In this document: piece after piece, positions 44,963-55,700 of the stretch
How the letters are laid out: each line of letters begins with the position of its first letter
How positions within the stretch are numbered: the stretch's first letter is position 1
Assembly: GCA_028386065.3 (NCBI GenBank)
Contig: JAKUCV010006716.1
Location: 1-64,000 of the forward strand
Length of the DNA: 64,000 nucleotides
From: Turnera subulata
Taxonomy: Eukaryota > Streptophyta > Magnoliopsida > Malpighiales > Passifloraceae
Reading direction: 5' to 3'
Notes under the pieces: model-generated
Seen by the model: only the letters and a program-made list of their open reading frames with translations
Database searches by the model: none
What the model was told of the DNA's origin: nothing
Program-made: the position numbers and the translations under genes

Positions 44963-47265
44963 TCAACTTGAACCAGAACTCGCAGCACAAGAAGCTGGCA
45001 CATTTGTGTTTGTGTTTGTGTTTGTATCACTAGTAGAAATCCCATCACCAGCCTCTGGAATCCGCAGGTTGTTTGACTCTGGAGATGATCTATCCTCCCC
45101 TCTGTTTGGTACAGAGGACGAGCTGGTTCTACTGTTGTCTCGAGTTTCTAGATTCTCCATCATGCGTGATACTGTTGCAATTCCGGCATTAACTTCTCTT
45201 TTAACTTCTGTACCAAGATCTGCCATGGCAGGGTTGCGAGAGAAAAACCTTTCTTTCCATCCTCTTGTACTCTTTGTAATTGACTCCTTGTATCTAAATG
45301 GCAAACCAAGCAAATAAAAATTGAACTCTGAAGGAATAATTTCATCACTTTACAACCTTTGATGTAGCAGGTAAGAGTAGTACCTCATTGACATGGCATT
45401 AAACTTGGATTTGATAGACTCTGAAAATGATTGGAATTCCGATGGCCCTGCTCTATCCTGACTACTTGGGGAAGATTGAGAAGGAGATCTCCTACAAAGT
45501 AATTAACAGAATAACAATAAAAATGATACAGAAGTAGAAAGTAAAAGTTTGTAAAAAACTCTGGCTTACATTTAACTTCAAAACAACTAAGGAACACACA
45601 GAAGAGTGAAACTAACGTTACCTATTATTCATGGGGCTTCCATGGTGACTGGCAGCAAGAACACCAAATCCAGACGCTGAAGGAGAAGATGAATTAACAG
45701 AAGCATCAGGAGATAGTGCTGCAATTGGTTCTGAAGATTCATTCCTAGTATTTGCAGGAGGGGAAGGTGGAGGGGCTACTGCAATTACAGGTTCACCTTC
45801 TCCTCTCTGAGGTGGAGAGGAAGAAACTGGACCAGTTGAAGATCCATTTGGATGATTTGAAAAGACTAAGAACTGAGGACGACCTTGAGCTGATGATCTG
45901 TTACGCTGGCCTTCCCTTCTAGCAATTTGACGACGCCCCATTGCAGCAGCGGCAGCTAAGTGCTGGATTATACGTTCTTCAAGTTCAGCATCATTTGCAC
46001 CCACTGGCAACTACATTTGATAGAATCAATAAGTTTAGCATACACTTAGGTACTTGTGTCATGCATTGAGAAGGAAACAAGATTGTAGCAAAAAGCTCAA
46101 AAACAGAAGGTCCAGAGTACAAACATGCTGCAGCTCGAAATCCCCCAGAGTAGGATGATGAAATATGGTGGCATTTCTAGACGGATTAAATCTAAAACTT
46201 CTCTCACGTTCTACAGCCTCGAGCAACTCTTGACTGTGAAAGTAAGCACAATGAGACTTCAATTCAAAAAAGAAAAAAGGAAACTCTTAGGAAAGCAAAA
46301 ATAAGTACGGGAACATTAAGAAAAAAAACCTTGTGGGATCCTTCAAACTGATGGCCTGCCAGCACATGGGGCACTGGGAGCTTCTTTGGCACCTACAAGA
46401 TTATATAACGATTAAAATTCAGGTCACAATTATCACCAAATGCTCCTGAAGGGTGAATAAAAATACCATTCAAGTATGCACTGAAGGTGGAACTCGTGCT
46501 TGCAACTAGTCACCTGCAAAAGAAAAAGTATAGAACTCCTCTAAGGAAATTGAATGATCAGAATCCATCAAATAAAGCATTAAGGCATATATCACATACA
46601 GTTGAAGGATCACTATCACAGAAGGCCTCAAGGCATATACTGCAAGCATCATCACATGCGTCCTGGATTCCCCCTTCCACAAAAGCTGCAGCTGAGGTCA
46701 AATGTGCCTCAGACTTTGGGGTCTCTTCCATTCCCTAAAAACCCAAACATCAAAGTATTAATTTCCCATAGAATCACATGAAAATTTTCTAGCAAGCTCA
46801 AAAAATAAACTCCCCAACCTAGAAAACCTTAACCAAACTTGACAAAATAGCAGAATCACTCAAAACTCTCACCATGGAACTGAAATCTAAAAAAAAATAT
46901 GAGCGCAGATCATCCACTTTACGAAAGAACCTCCAACCACCACACTGATCAGCAATCAAAAAACCAAACCCAAGTGCAGAATAATACACTAATAACCAAG
47001 ACTTTGATCGGCTACACGGCCAATAATATACAACTTATACCAGCACAAACAAACACCAAAGCAGCTCATATTGGTTGAAAACCGCTGCAAAATTGAACCT
47101 TTAAGCAACTTCAAAAAAATCCTGACCCCCTATGGCCGCCGATTATAATCTAAACCATAAAGAACGAAACTTTATCACAGTAATCAAGCTCGTGGCAAAC
47201 CAATCGAATTTCCCATCAACCCGAACACAGAAAACAAAGCGAAGAACCGGGAATTTTACCTCCAT
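44963..47265 (-). CDS. RHF2A: E3 ubiquitin ligase RHF2A-like (RING-H2)
   Basis: Minus strand, eight coding exons: 47260-47265, 46600-46734, 46467-46513, 46330-46392, 46125-46233, 45622-46010, 45384-45491 and 44963-45293; 395 residues. The first coding exon would contain only ATG GAG; the next exon also has an in-frame ATG (46731) that could be the start instead. The RING-H2 finger is CSICLEAFCDSDPS followed by SCKHEFHLQC and CQRSSQCPMC (residues ~30-80), then the conserved DPTSQELLEAVERERSF and GDFELQHLPVG. The middle is Ser/Pro-rich and disordered. The C terminus holds RYKESITKSTRGWKERFFS and EVKREVNAGIATVSRMME. In Arabidopsis RHF1A/RHF2A promote degradation of the CDK inhibitor KRP6/ICK4 during gametogenesis, so a cell-cycle role is expected. 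Neighbourhood with RFC1 and SSL supports orthology to At5g22000. Confidence 0.94.
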
Positions 47266-47459
47266 GAAACGACACGCAGTATTTCAACTGAATCAGATCG
47301 AGCTCGAATAGCGAAGTTTAAGGTACAGGATTGAGATATAGATAAGAGTGTTCTAATTATGTACTTATAGTGTAGTTAACAGTAGTGAGTGTAGGATAAT
47401 AATAGTATAGTAAAAATATATGGTTATGTACACACAAATTTAGGAACCCTAGATTCGGA

Positions 47460-47461
<2 letters not shown>

Positions 47462-47497
<36 letters not shown>
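47462..47497 (+). repeat. 36-nt uninterrupted poly-G tract (poly-C on the RHF2A sense strand)
   Basis: Line-by-line counting gives 36 consecutive G. It lies ~200 bp upstream of the RHF2A start, in its 5' UTR or promoter. Such a run can form quadruplexes and is prone to length error in sequencing and assembly, so the true length is uncertain. Confidence 0.85.
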
Positions 47498-47499
<2 letters not shown>

Positions 47500-49227
47500 T
47501 GATTATTATTGGCAGGAGAGAGAAAGAGGGAATGATGGAGATAATAGGGATTATAATTGGCATAGGACAATTAATTTTATTTGTGTGTGTTGTGTGTGGT
47601 ATATTTCTTTTTGTCAACCTTTGTTTTTTTATTTGTTATAATAAATAATTTTAGTTAATTGTGGGATTTGTTTTTGATTATTTGGGGAGATGATATTGGG
47701 GATTAGTTTTAAGTGGAGAGGAGATGATATTGCCTTTGTTGGGTCCAACATACTATGTGGCGTTAACATGTGGCTAGTGGATAAGACTTTGACCAGTTTT
47801 TCTATTTGATTTTGCTGTTTTTATTTTTTAAAAAACAAAACACCCCCATCTCAATTTTTTTATTTTTTTATTTGGTATCCAGATTCTCTCCATTATTAAC
47901 GTAGATATGACTAAGATTATGCACCTAATTTTGATAGGCAGTCTCCAAACAATGAATTTTTGCATACATAAAGATTTAAATTCAAGACCTTTTTTAAGGA
48001 AAATCAGTTGCTTCAAATCCAAACCAATCCCATGTTAATTATGACCAATATACTTTGACTATTGATGGGGAAGTTAAAAAAGTTGATAAAAACACAACTA
48101 CTATAGTTTTCTCTTGCAATATGTTTTTTTTTAGAAATATTTGCAATGTGTTTTTAGAATAGTTATCCTTAATAAAAAAAAAGATTAATCATATTTATTG
48201 GACAATGTCAAACAATCCCGTTCTCAATCAACGAAACTTCATCTCACAAAAAAAAAAAAACTTCATAAGTTAATTTGTAAAATAGTTCAAATAAATTTTT
48301 GGCCTTGCCAAATAATAAATATTTCATTCCCTCCTTTGATTCGAAAACATGTTTTTATTTTTTGTATCAAGGTTTTTGCATGATTAAATCATTTTTAAAG
48401 TAGTTTTTTAATTCTTCATTGCTTTTAATTTTATTTTTATTATACGTACATTTTACGGTATGGATTGGCCCAATTATAACTAGTAATCGATAAACCCCGA
48501 CCTAAAACTTATATGGCCCAGGGCCCGTGCAAAATTTTTCGAACCGACCAAACCCGTTTCGTAGCGGTTCTAATTTTCAAATTGACCGACCGAAATATCG
48601 AATAGACGTACTGACCCGATACGTATAGCAGCGTTCTTTTTTTTTTTTCCCTAAATTGAAAATCCTAATTCCCAATTCCCGATTTTAAAACCCTAAGTCC
48701 CAATTACTCCTCCTGCCGACCACCATTAGCTCCACTGCCACGACGCTATTGTTTCTCCACCCTCCAACTTTCACCTACTCTTGCCCTGCAAATCCTTCCT
48801 CTCTCCGTGGTAATTTCTCTCTTCTCTTTTAATTCGATTTTGGAGTTCTTAGGAATTACTGTTTTCTTTTTGTTTCTTTGTTTCGTTTCGGTGTTCGTCT
48901 TTTCTCTTCTATTGATATTGCATTATGGGTTTTTTTCTATTGTAAGTTTCTTGTAATGCTTATCTTCTCTTTTATTCCTTTCGTTTTTCGTTTGATTATA
49001 AATAAAGTGGCGAATGTGATTCATCATGTTTAATTTTTTTGCCTTTTTCTTGTTAGGTGAGTTTATTTTTCTTTTTGTGAATATTTGCACATGAGCTAAT
49101 TTGTACTTGTATGTGCTGGTCTTATTGCAATCGTTTTTGTTCAACTGGGCAAAACCCGTTTCTTGTTTGCTATTTTGTCACAAAGAAAAGAATAAGAATA
49201 GTGTTGTGGTTTTGGTGTTTTGCAAAG
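47498..49227. other. Intergenic between divergent RHF2A and EFL1, EFL1 leader
   Basis: AT-rich DNA with poly-A/T runs, then from ~48640 a CT-rich leader resembling the 5' UTR of EFL1. A possible 5' UTR intron begins CCGTG/GTAATTTC (48810) with an acceptor before the ATG. An open frame extends 39 codons upstream of the EFL1 ATG but starts in Cys- and Phe-rich sequence that looks noncoding. Confidence 0.5.
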
Positions 49228-52200
49228 ATGGGTGTTTCCGATGATGTCCTAAACATACGCAACATATGCATATTGGCTCACGTTGATCATGGGAAGACAA
49301 CTCTGGCCGACCACCTGATTGCTGCGGCTGCAGCTGGGCGCAGCGTCCTCAATGCAAGAATGGCGGGTAAAGCTAGGCACATGGATTATCTTGACGAGGA
49401 ACAGAGGCGTGCCATAACGATGAAGAGCTCATCGATAGCTCTTAAGTATAAAGATTGTTCTATTAACTTGATTGATTCTCCTGGTCATATGGACTTTTGT
49501 AGCGAGGTCTCCACTGCTGCGAGGTTGAGCGACGGGGCGTTGGTTTTGGTTGATGCAGTTGAAGGGGTGCATATACAGACGCATGCTGTTCTGCGTCAAG
49601 CTTGGACTGAGAAGCTCACGCCATGTTTGGTGCTTAATAAGATCGATAGGTTGATTATTGAGCTGGGGTTGACCCCAATGGAAGCATATACCCGTCTGTT
49701 GAGGATTGTGCATCATGTGAATGGGATAATGAGCACGTATAAGTCTGAGAAGTATTTAACCGATGTTGATTCAATACTGTCAGGAAAGACTGATGAGGCA
49801 GGTGATGGGAATGTGGAGTTAATTGAGGATGATGAGGAGGATACTTTCCAGCCACAGAAGGGTAATGTTGTGTTTGTTTGTGCATTGGATGGATGGGGCT
49901 TTGGTGTTGAGAAGTTTGCTGAAATTTATGCTAAAAAATTTGGAGCAAGTGCTGCTAATTTACGAAAGGCTCTGTGGGGTCCTAGGTATCTTGATCCAGA
50001 AACCAAGAAGATTGTTGGGACCAAGATTGCTGCAAAGAAGGGTTTGGAACAGGCTGGGCCTATGTTCGTACAGTATGTGCTTGAGCCATTGTGGCAGGTT
50101 TACAAGTCAGCATTAGACGGAAATAAAGGTTTCCTTGAGAAAGTTATTCAAAAATTTAGCTTAACTGTACCACCTCGAGACTTGTCGAGTAAGGACCCAA
50201 AGGTTGTTCTTCATGCTGTCCTGAAAACCTGGCTGCCTCTATCCGATGCTGTTTTGTCGATGGTTGTCAACTGTGTGCCCGATCCGGTTGTCGCCCAGCC
50301 GTTTCGGATCTCACGTTTGATTCCTGAGAGAGAGTTTTCAGGGGTTTGCTCCAGTGTTCTTGAAGAGGCCAATCGGGTGAGAAAGTCAGTTGAGTGTTGT
50401 AGTTCAAGCCCTGAAGCACCTTGTGTTGCGTTTATATCCAAGATGTTTGCTGTGCCATCAAAAATGTTACCTGATAGAGGTGCAAATGGGGAGGTCTGGG
50501 ACAACTCAGGTGATGACCGTGCAACTGGGGAATCAGATGACTGCTTTCTTGCTTTTGCCAGAATATTTAGTGGGATCCTTTATTCAGGGCAAAGGATATT
50601 TGTTCTTTCAGCATTATATGACCCATTGAAGGGGGAGTCAATGCAGAAACATATTCAGGAGGCTGAATTACACTCATTGTATGTGATGATGGGTCAAGAT
50701 TTAATTCGAGTAGCCTCGGCAAAGGCTGGCAGTCTTGTGGCCATCCGAGGCCTGGGGCAGCAGGTGTTGAAAACTGCAACTCTTTCATCTACCAAATGTT
50801 GCTGGCCTTTCTCAAGCATGGCATTCCAGGTATCCCCAACTCTTAGAGTTGCCATTGAGCCATCGGATCCAGCGGGTATGAGTGCTCTGATGAAGGGCTT
50901 GTCACTTCTGAATCGTGCAGATCCTTTTGTGCAAATTACTGTTTCTCGTACAGGAGAATATGTACTTGCTGCTGCAGGGGAGGTTCATCTGGAAAGATGC
51001 ATAAAAGATCTGAAGGAGCGATTTGCGAGGGTTAGTCTGGAAGTCTCTCCACCTCTCGTAGCTTATAAGGAGACCATTGAGGGCGAGACAAACAATCCAT
51101 TGGATAACCTGAAATCATTGAGCAAAGGCTCAGCAGTTATTGAGAAGAAGACAACAAATGGAAGATGTGTTGTTCAAGTGCAGGTCATGAAACTGCCACC
51201 TTCACTAACCAAGTTACTTGATGATAGTGATGAGGTACTTAAAGGTATTATTTGCGGTAAGCAAGGACAAGCCAACACAGACTTCGAAACTCAGACATCC
51301 GATGTCTTGCATAATCAAGTAGAAGAACTAAAAAACCGCATTATGAAAGCTTTGGAGAGTGACATTGTATCGTGGACTGAGGGTGACAAGGATCGGGCTG
51401 AGAAATACAAGCTCAAGTGGCAAAAATTTCTCGAGAGGATTTGGGCACTTGGTCCAACACAGATTGGACCTAACATGCTCTTTACTTCTGATTCAGGAAG
51501 CATAACCAATGATTCCTCCATTGTAATACGAGGTTCCCCTTATGTGTCTGAGAGGTTGGGCTTCGTTGAATTGTCTAGCAATGATGATACACCAGCTGAT
51601 GCATCCTCCGATGTAAGTCGAGCATTGCACGGGGAAGCAGAGAGTCTTCAGAACAGTGTGGTGTCTGGATTTCAACTAGCAACAGAAGCTGGCCCGTTGT
51701 GTGATGAATCGATGTGGGGATTGGGTTTTCTTGTTGAGGTTCACATATCCCCCTTGGCTGAGCAGTCTGATGAGTCTGATTCTATACAACAAACTGACCA
51801 GCATGCCATATTCACTGGACAGGTTATAACAGCTGTGAAGGATGCTTGTAGAGAAGCCGTACTTAAGCACAAGCCTCGGCTTGTTGAAGCCATGAATTTT
51901 TGTGAATTGACCACGCCAACTGAATATTTGGGTCCTGTGTATGCTGTGCTTAATCGGAGAAGAGCCCGGGTTCTGAAGGAGGAAATGCAGGGAGGATCAT
52001 CGCTGTTCACAATTCATGCATATGTCCCAGTCTCCGAAAGCCTTGGTTTTGCTGATGAGCTTAGGAGATGGACTTCTGGGGCTGCAAGTGCTCTCCTTGT
52101 AATGAGTCATTGGGAAGCTCTTCCTGAGGATCCTTTTTTCATGCCCAAAACGGAAGAGGAGGTTGAAGAGTTTGGGGATGGTTCTAGTGTGCTTCCTAAT

Positions 52201-52308
52201 ACTGCAAGAAAACTTATTGATGCTGTGAGAAGAAGGAAGGGCCTCCGTGTTGAGGAAAAAGTTGTGCAGCATGCAACTAAGCAGAGGACTCGGGCTCGTA
52301 AAGTGTAG
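49228..52308 (+). CDS. EFL1: Elongation factor-like GTPase 1 (60S ribosome maturation)
   Basis: One coding exon of 1026 residues (Arabidopsis homologue ~1015). EFL1/Ria1 is an EF-2-like GTPase that, with SBDS, releases eIF6 from late cytoplasmic 60S pre-subunits. GTPase motifs: G1 AHVDHGKT (17-24), switch I RRAITMKSS, G3 DSPGH (83-87), G4 NKID (137-140). The G-domain insertion after NKID (EKYLTDVDSILSGKTDEAGD...) distinguishes EFL1 from EF-2. Domain II-V features include ASAKAGSLVAIRGLGQ, AAAGEVHLERCIKDL and, near the end, FTIHAYVPVSESLGFADELR. EF-2's diphthamide loop is not seen. ATG 49228 (MGVSDDVLNIRNICILAHVD) is chosen because homology begins there. The gene is divergent from RHF2A and 449 bp upstream of INTS7, same strand. 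Confidence 0.95.
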   Translation: MGVSDDVLNIRNICILAHVDHGKTTLADHLIAAAAAGRSVLNARMAGKARHMDYLDEEQRRAITMKSSSIALKYKDCSINLIDSPGHMDFCSEVSTAARLSDGALVLVDAVEGVHIQTHAVLRQAWTEKLTPCLVLNKIDRLIIELGLTPMEAYTRLLRIVHHVNGIMSTYKSEKYLTDVDSILSGKTDEAGDGNVELIEDDEEDTFQPQKGNVVFVCALDGWGFGVEKFAEIYAKKFGASAANLRKALWGPRYLDPETKKIVGTKIAAKKGLEQAGPMFVQYVLEPLWQVYKSALDGNKGFLEKVIQKFSLTVPPRDLSSKDPKVVLHAVLKTWLPLSDAVLSMVVNCVPDPVVAQPFRISRLIPEREFSGVCSSVLEEANRVRKSVECCSSSPEAPCVAFISKMFAVPSKMLPDRGANGEVWDNSGDDRATGESDDCFLAFARIFSGILYSGQRIFVLSALYDPLKGESMQKHIQEAELHSLYVMMGQDLIRVASAKAGSLVAIRGLGQQVLKTATLSSTKCCWPFSSMAFQVSPTLRVAIEPSDPAGMSALMKGLSLLNRADPFVQITVSRTGEYVLAAAGEVHLERCIKDLKERFARVSLEVSPPLVAYKETIEGETNNPLDNLKSLSKGSAVIEKKTTNGRCVVQVQVMKLPPSLTKLLDDSDEVLKGIICGKQGQANTDFETQTSDVLHNQVEELKNRIMKALESDIVSWTEGDKDRAEKYKLKWQKFLERIWALGPTQIGPNMLFTSDSGSITNDSSIVIRGSPYVSERLGFVELSSNDDTPADASSDVSRALHGEAESLQNSVVSGFQLATEAGPLCDESMWGLGFLVEVHISPLAEQSDESDSIQQTDQHAIFTGQVITAVKDACREAVLKHKPRLVEAMNFCELTTPTEYLGPVYAVLNRRRARVLKEEMQGGSSLFTIHAYVPVSESLGFADELRRWTSGAASALLVMSHWEALPEDPFFMPKTEEEVEEFGDGSSVLPNTARKLIDAVRRRKGLRVEEKVVQHATKQRTRARKV

Positions 52309-52757
52309 AGCTTGCTAACCAATATGTTGTTTCTAGAATATCACATTCTTTAATTTGTTGTGTTAGCAGGTTTTGGCCAAGTTCTATGGCTTTAGATTTT
52401 TGATGCCTAATTTATTGGGATGTGGTCATGGGACACGTTTCTGGAAATGTTAAAGAATGAAATATACTTGTCGCAGTCCAACTTTTGGTTGTCATTTGTA
52501 CTTTTTGAGACATGAAAGATATGAATACAAAGTTTTGCTTGTCAATAAGGTTACTACAATACATATGCTTGCTTAAAAGTTTTTGCTATTTTCTTTCCTG
52601 GGGGAATTTAGCTTGTCCTTTTGCTTGTCTGATTATGAAAGTGAGATATGTGGCATTACAAGCAATCCAATTTCTTTTTTTTTTTTTTTTGAGCAGTTTA
52701 CTTTGCCATGTAATTAGTGAATCTTTGGTCTTCCTGGTAGAGAAGAAGCGAGTTCCG
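52309..52757. other. Short spacer EFL1 to INTS7
   Basis: EFL1 3' UTR and INTS7 leader in under 450 bp. CTTCCTGGTAG at ~52731-52741 looks like a splice acceptor, so INTS7 may have a 5' UTR intron overlapping the EFL1 3' end. Confidence 0.4.
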
Positions 52758-55700
52758 ATGGAGAGGGTTTCTGCTGCTTGTGCTATGGAATGGAGTGTTG
52801 AGCTTGAGAAGGCACTTCGCTCTAAAAAACCTGGTATGAGGCTCCCCATTCTATTTATTCTTGTTGCCATGTATTGAGCAGGGATTTTTAAGGTTTGGCA
52901 TAATTGTAACTCTGATGATAAATAATGGGGAGTATATTTCACTCTTCAGCTGTAGCTGTCAAGGCCATACAACAGATAGGGAGACAGCTTTTGAAGTGGA
53001 GCAAAGAACCTGTACCTACAACAGCTGTGTGTAGCATGTTTGGATTAGTTCCAGGGGAGGATAGGCTTTTTGCAAATACCATCCTCTTACGGCTTGCTGA
53101 TGCTTTCAGGCTGGGAGACAAAGAGACTAGACTTTCTATTGTCAATATTTTCTTATCGTTTCAAAAGAGTAGTAGTAAGTACGGAGGGATTTTGTCAAAG
53201 GCCAGGGTGAATAACCAAGCTGAGCTTCTGAAGAGGGCTAAATTAGTTTTTGATACTGGAGATGCTGAGTCAAGAGCACTGGCTTTGATCTTATTTGGTT
53301 GTTGGGCTGATTTTGCCATAGATAGTGCTCACATACGGTACCTAGTACTTTCCAGTCTGGTCTCTTCTAATGTATTGGAGGTAAAGTGAGTGTTTTTTAT
53401 CTGCTTTAAACATGTTGAGGTTGTGACTAGTAATTGATGTTCAGTAGTTGTTGGTTTTCACTATGATTCCGTTTCTCATTAGTCAGTTAGTCTCTTTTCT
53501 TATAAACGTATTAGAAACAGCAGACTTTTACTGGTTTTATTATACTAAGAGAGTGTAACTGATGCTGGTTTTCTTTATTCTTCAGGCAAAGGCATCTATA
53601 TTTGCTGCTGGATGCTTCTGCAAGTTGGCAGGTGACTTTGCTTCTGTTGTCTTGGAGATGTTAATTGGAATAGTCACTTCACCAGAGACACCGCCAATCC
53701 TAAGGATATATGGAGTACGGGCTTTTGCAAAATTGAGTTGCTCCCATTCAGTTGCTAATCGAGCTTACAAGGTTCACCAGCTCTTCTTAAATGATTGGAA
53801 TCTCCAGTGTGCAAGTTACATATAGAAGAGTGTTGTGCTAGGTATTCTGCAATATTATTAGCCATCCTCCTTCACCTTTTCTTTTCCCCTTGGACCTTGA
53901 AAAAACTACTTTTGAGTGTTGACCCATTTGAGTGAATATAGCCTTTTCGGGTGGGAATGCAGTCCATGTTACCTTTTTAGTTACGCTTGACGGTTGTCTT
54001 GACTGATTATGTGGAGGTATGACATGGTTTCAAGTCTGAACATTCAAATTGTCCGTTGTAATCCGATTATTGAAACTGTTGCAATTGATATTGTAATCAA
54101 GACTCTGACCATCTTTTATCAATGTTATGCCAACTTCTCATTATTTAGAAAATAAATAGGGAGTACATGATGCTATGGAGCTTGTGGGTGTAGTTTCATG
54201 CTGAAGAAACCCTCAAATTGTTGCTTTTCTGCGACTTTATTTACAATTCTGCCAGATGCTATGATTTTCCTCCCTACATAAAAAAAAAAAAATACAGAAA
54301 TATATCATAGGCCAATAGCGCATACAATTTGTTTACCTGGATTATTGTCCATGTACTTTTATTTTTATTTTCATTTATTTGTCTCGTTGAGTTTGTTCAG
54401 CTTGTGGGTGCATGGATAAAGAACAACAAATTTCTTATAATCTACTTCGTAAACTAGCTTGAAGTGTCTCATCCACCAATAATTCATTTTGATCAATTGC
54501 CATCAGCTTGTTGCCTTGTCTGCTTCAGTGGGTTATAAAAGGTGACAAATGCTTCATTTCATTGCAGGCTGGTGTAAAACTGGTTTTAGACTCTACAGAG
54601 GAGGATTTTACGGTTGCTATGCTGGTGTCTCTCTCCAATCTTGCTTCCAAATCATCTCTTTTTATATTCGAACAGGTATTTGTTTTCATTCTTCGTGGCA
54701 AGTTCTGTATGTATATGTTGTTTATGAGGGAAACTCTTGATAATTCTTTCATTTTTCCTTTAATTCAGTGAAGTTTTCAGTCTCAGGACTTCTTATGACT
54801 ATACTTTTCTTGCCTCCCATATTTTCCCTAGCTGGCTTGGAAAAGGCCATAGACCAAAAGGGTTCATGAGAATGATTTCTCAATTCTCTCTTCCTCTATT
54901 CCGATTAGCACTCAGATGCTGGTGTGGTAGTCTGTGGAGTTTGAATTTATATTTAAAATCGGTTAACTCTTCATGCAAGGATCTAGAAACAGGCCTGTGC
55001 ATGTAAGTGAAAAAAATGCCGTGGGCTTACTTTGCATTGTAATTAACTCTTGCATTTTAAATGGTTGCTCATTAGTATCTTGATTTGTTAGGTGGACTTA
55101 CTCTTCAGTTTCCTCAGCCTGGAGAAGACTTTGAGATTGAGAGCAACTGCACTAAGATGCCTGCATTTTATTTTTTCCAAAGCTGCTTTTGAAGTTTCTT
55201 CAAGTGCATATGTTATCACGACATTGGTTAATGTGGTGGGTGAAATCGAGCTGCCTTTAGCCATGCAATATGAAGCTTTACAGATATTGCATAAGGTGAC
55301 ATCTGAACTTAAATTTAGACCCTGGTTTGACTTACGTTGAATTCTATCGTACTATTATTAAATTAAAAATCTATCTTCTCATATCATTCTACTTGCAGAT
55401 ATTTTCACATATACCCATTATACCTTATGATAACATGCCTGAACTTTCTCATCTCCTGACCTCCGTCGAGAAGTCAGCCCTGTATTCTACAATACCAAAG
55501 AACCTTCGAGCCATTTGTGTTCTAGTAAATGTATCAATAAAGGTTTTGAAGCAAATAGGAACTGGATCCGTTGACAATTCTCTTCCTCTGCTGCCTGTGC
55601 GACTCATCTCAATTATTGTAGATCAGATAGGCTTCCTGTTGAAGTCATTGTTTGATTGGATTGAGGTTACTGAAGTTCCCGTGTTTCAAGATGTTATGAG

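Noticed and set aside
49111..49227. 39-codon upstream extension of EFL1
   Set aside because: Sequence is Cys/Phe/Trp-rich and unlike EFL1 N termini, and homology starts at ATG 49228; it is probably 5' leader or intron.
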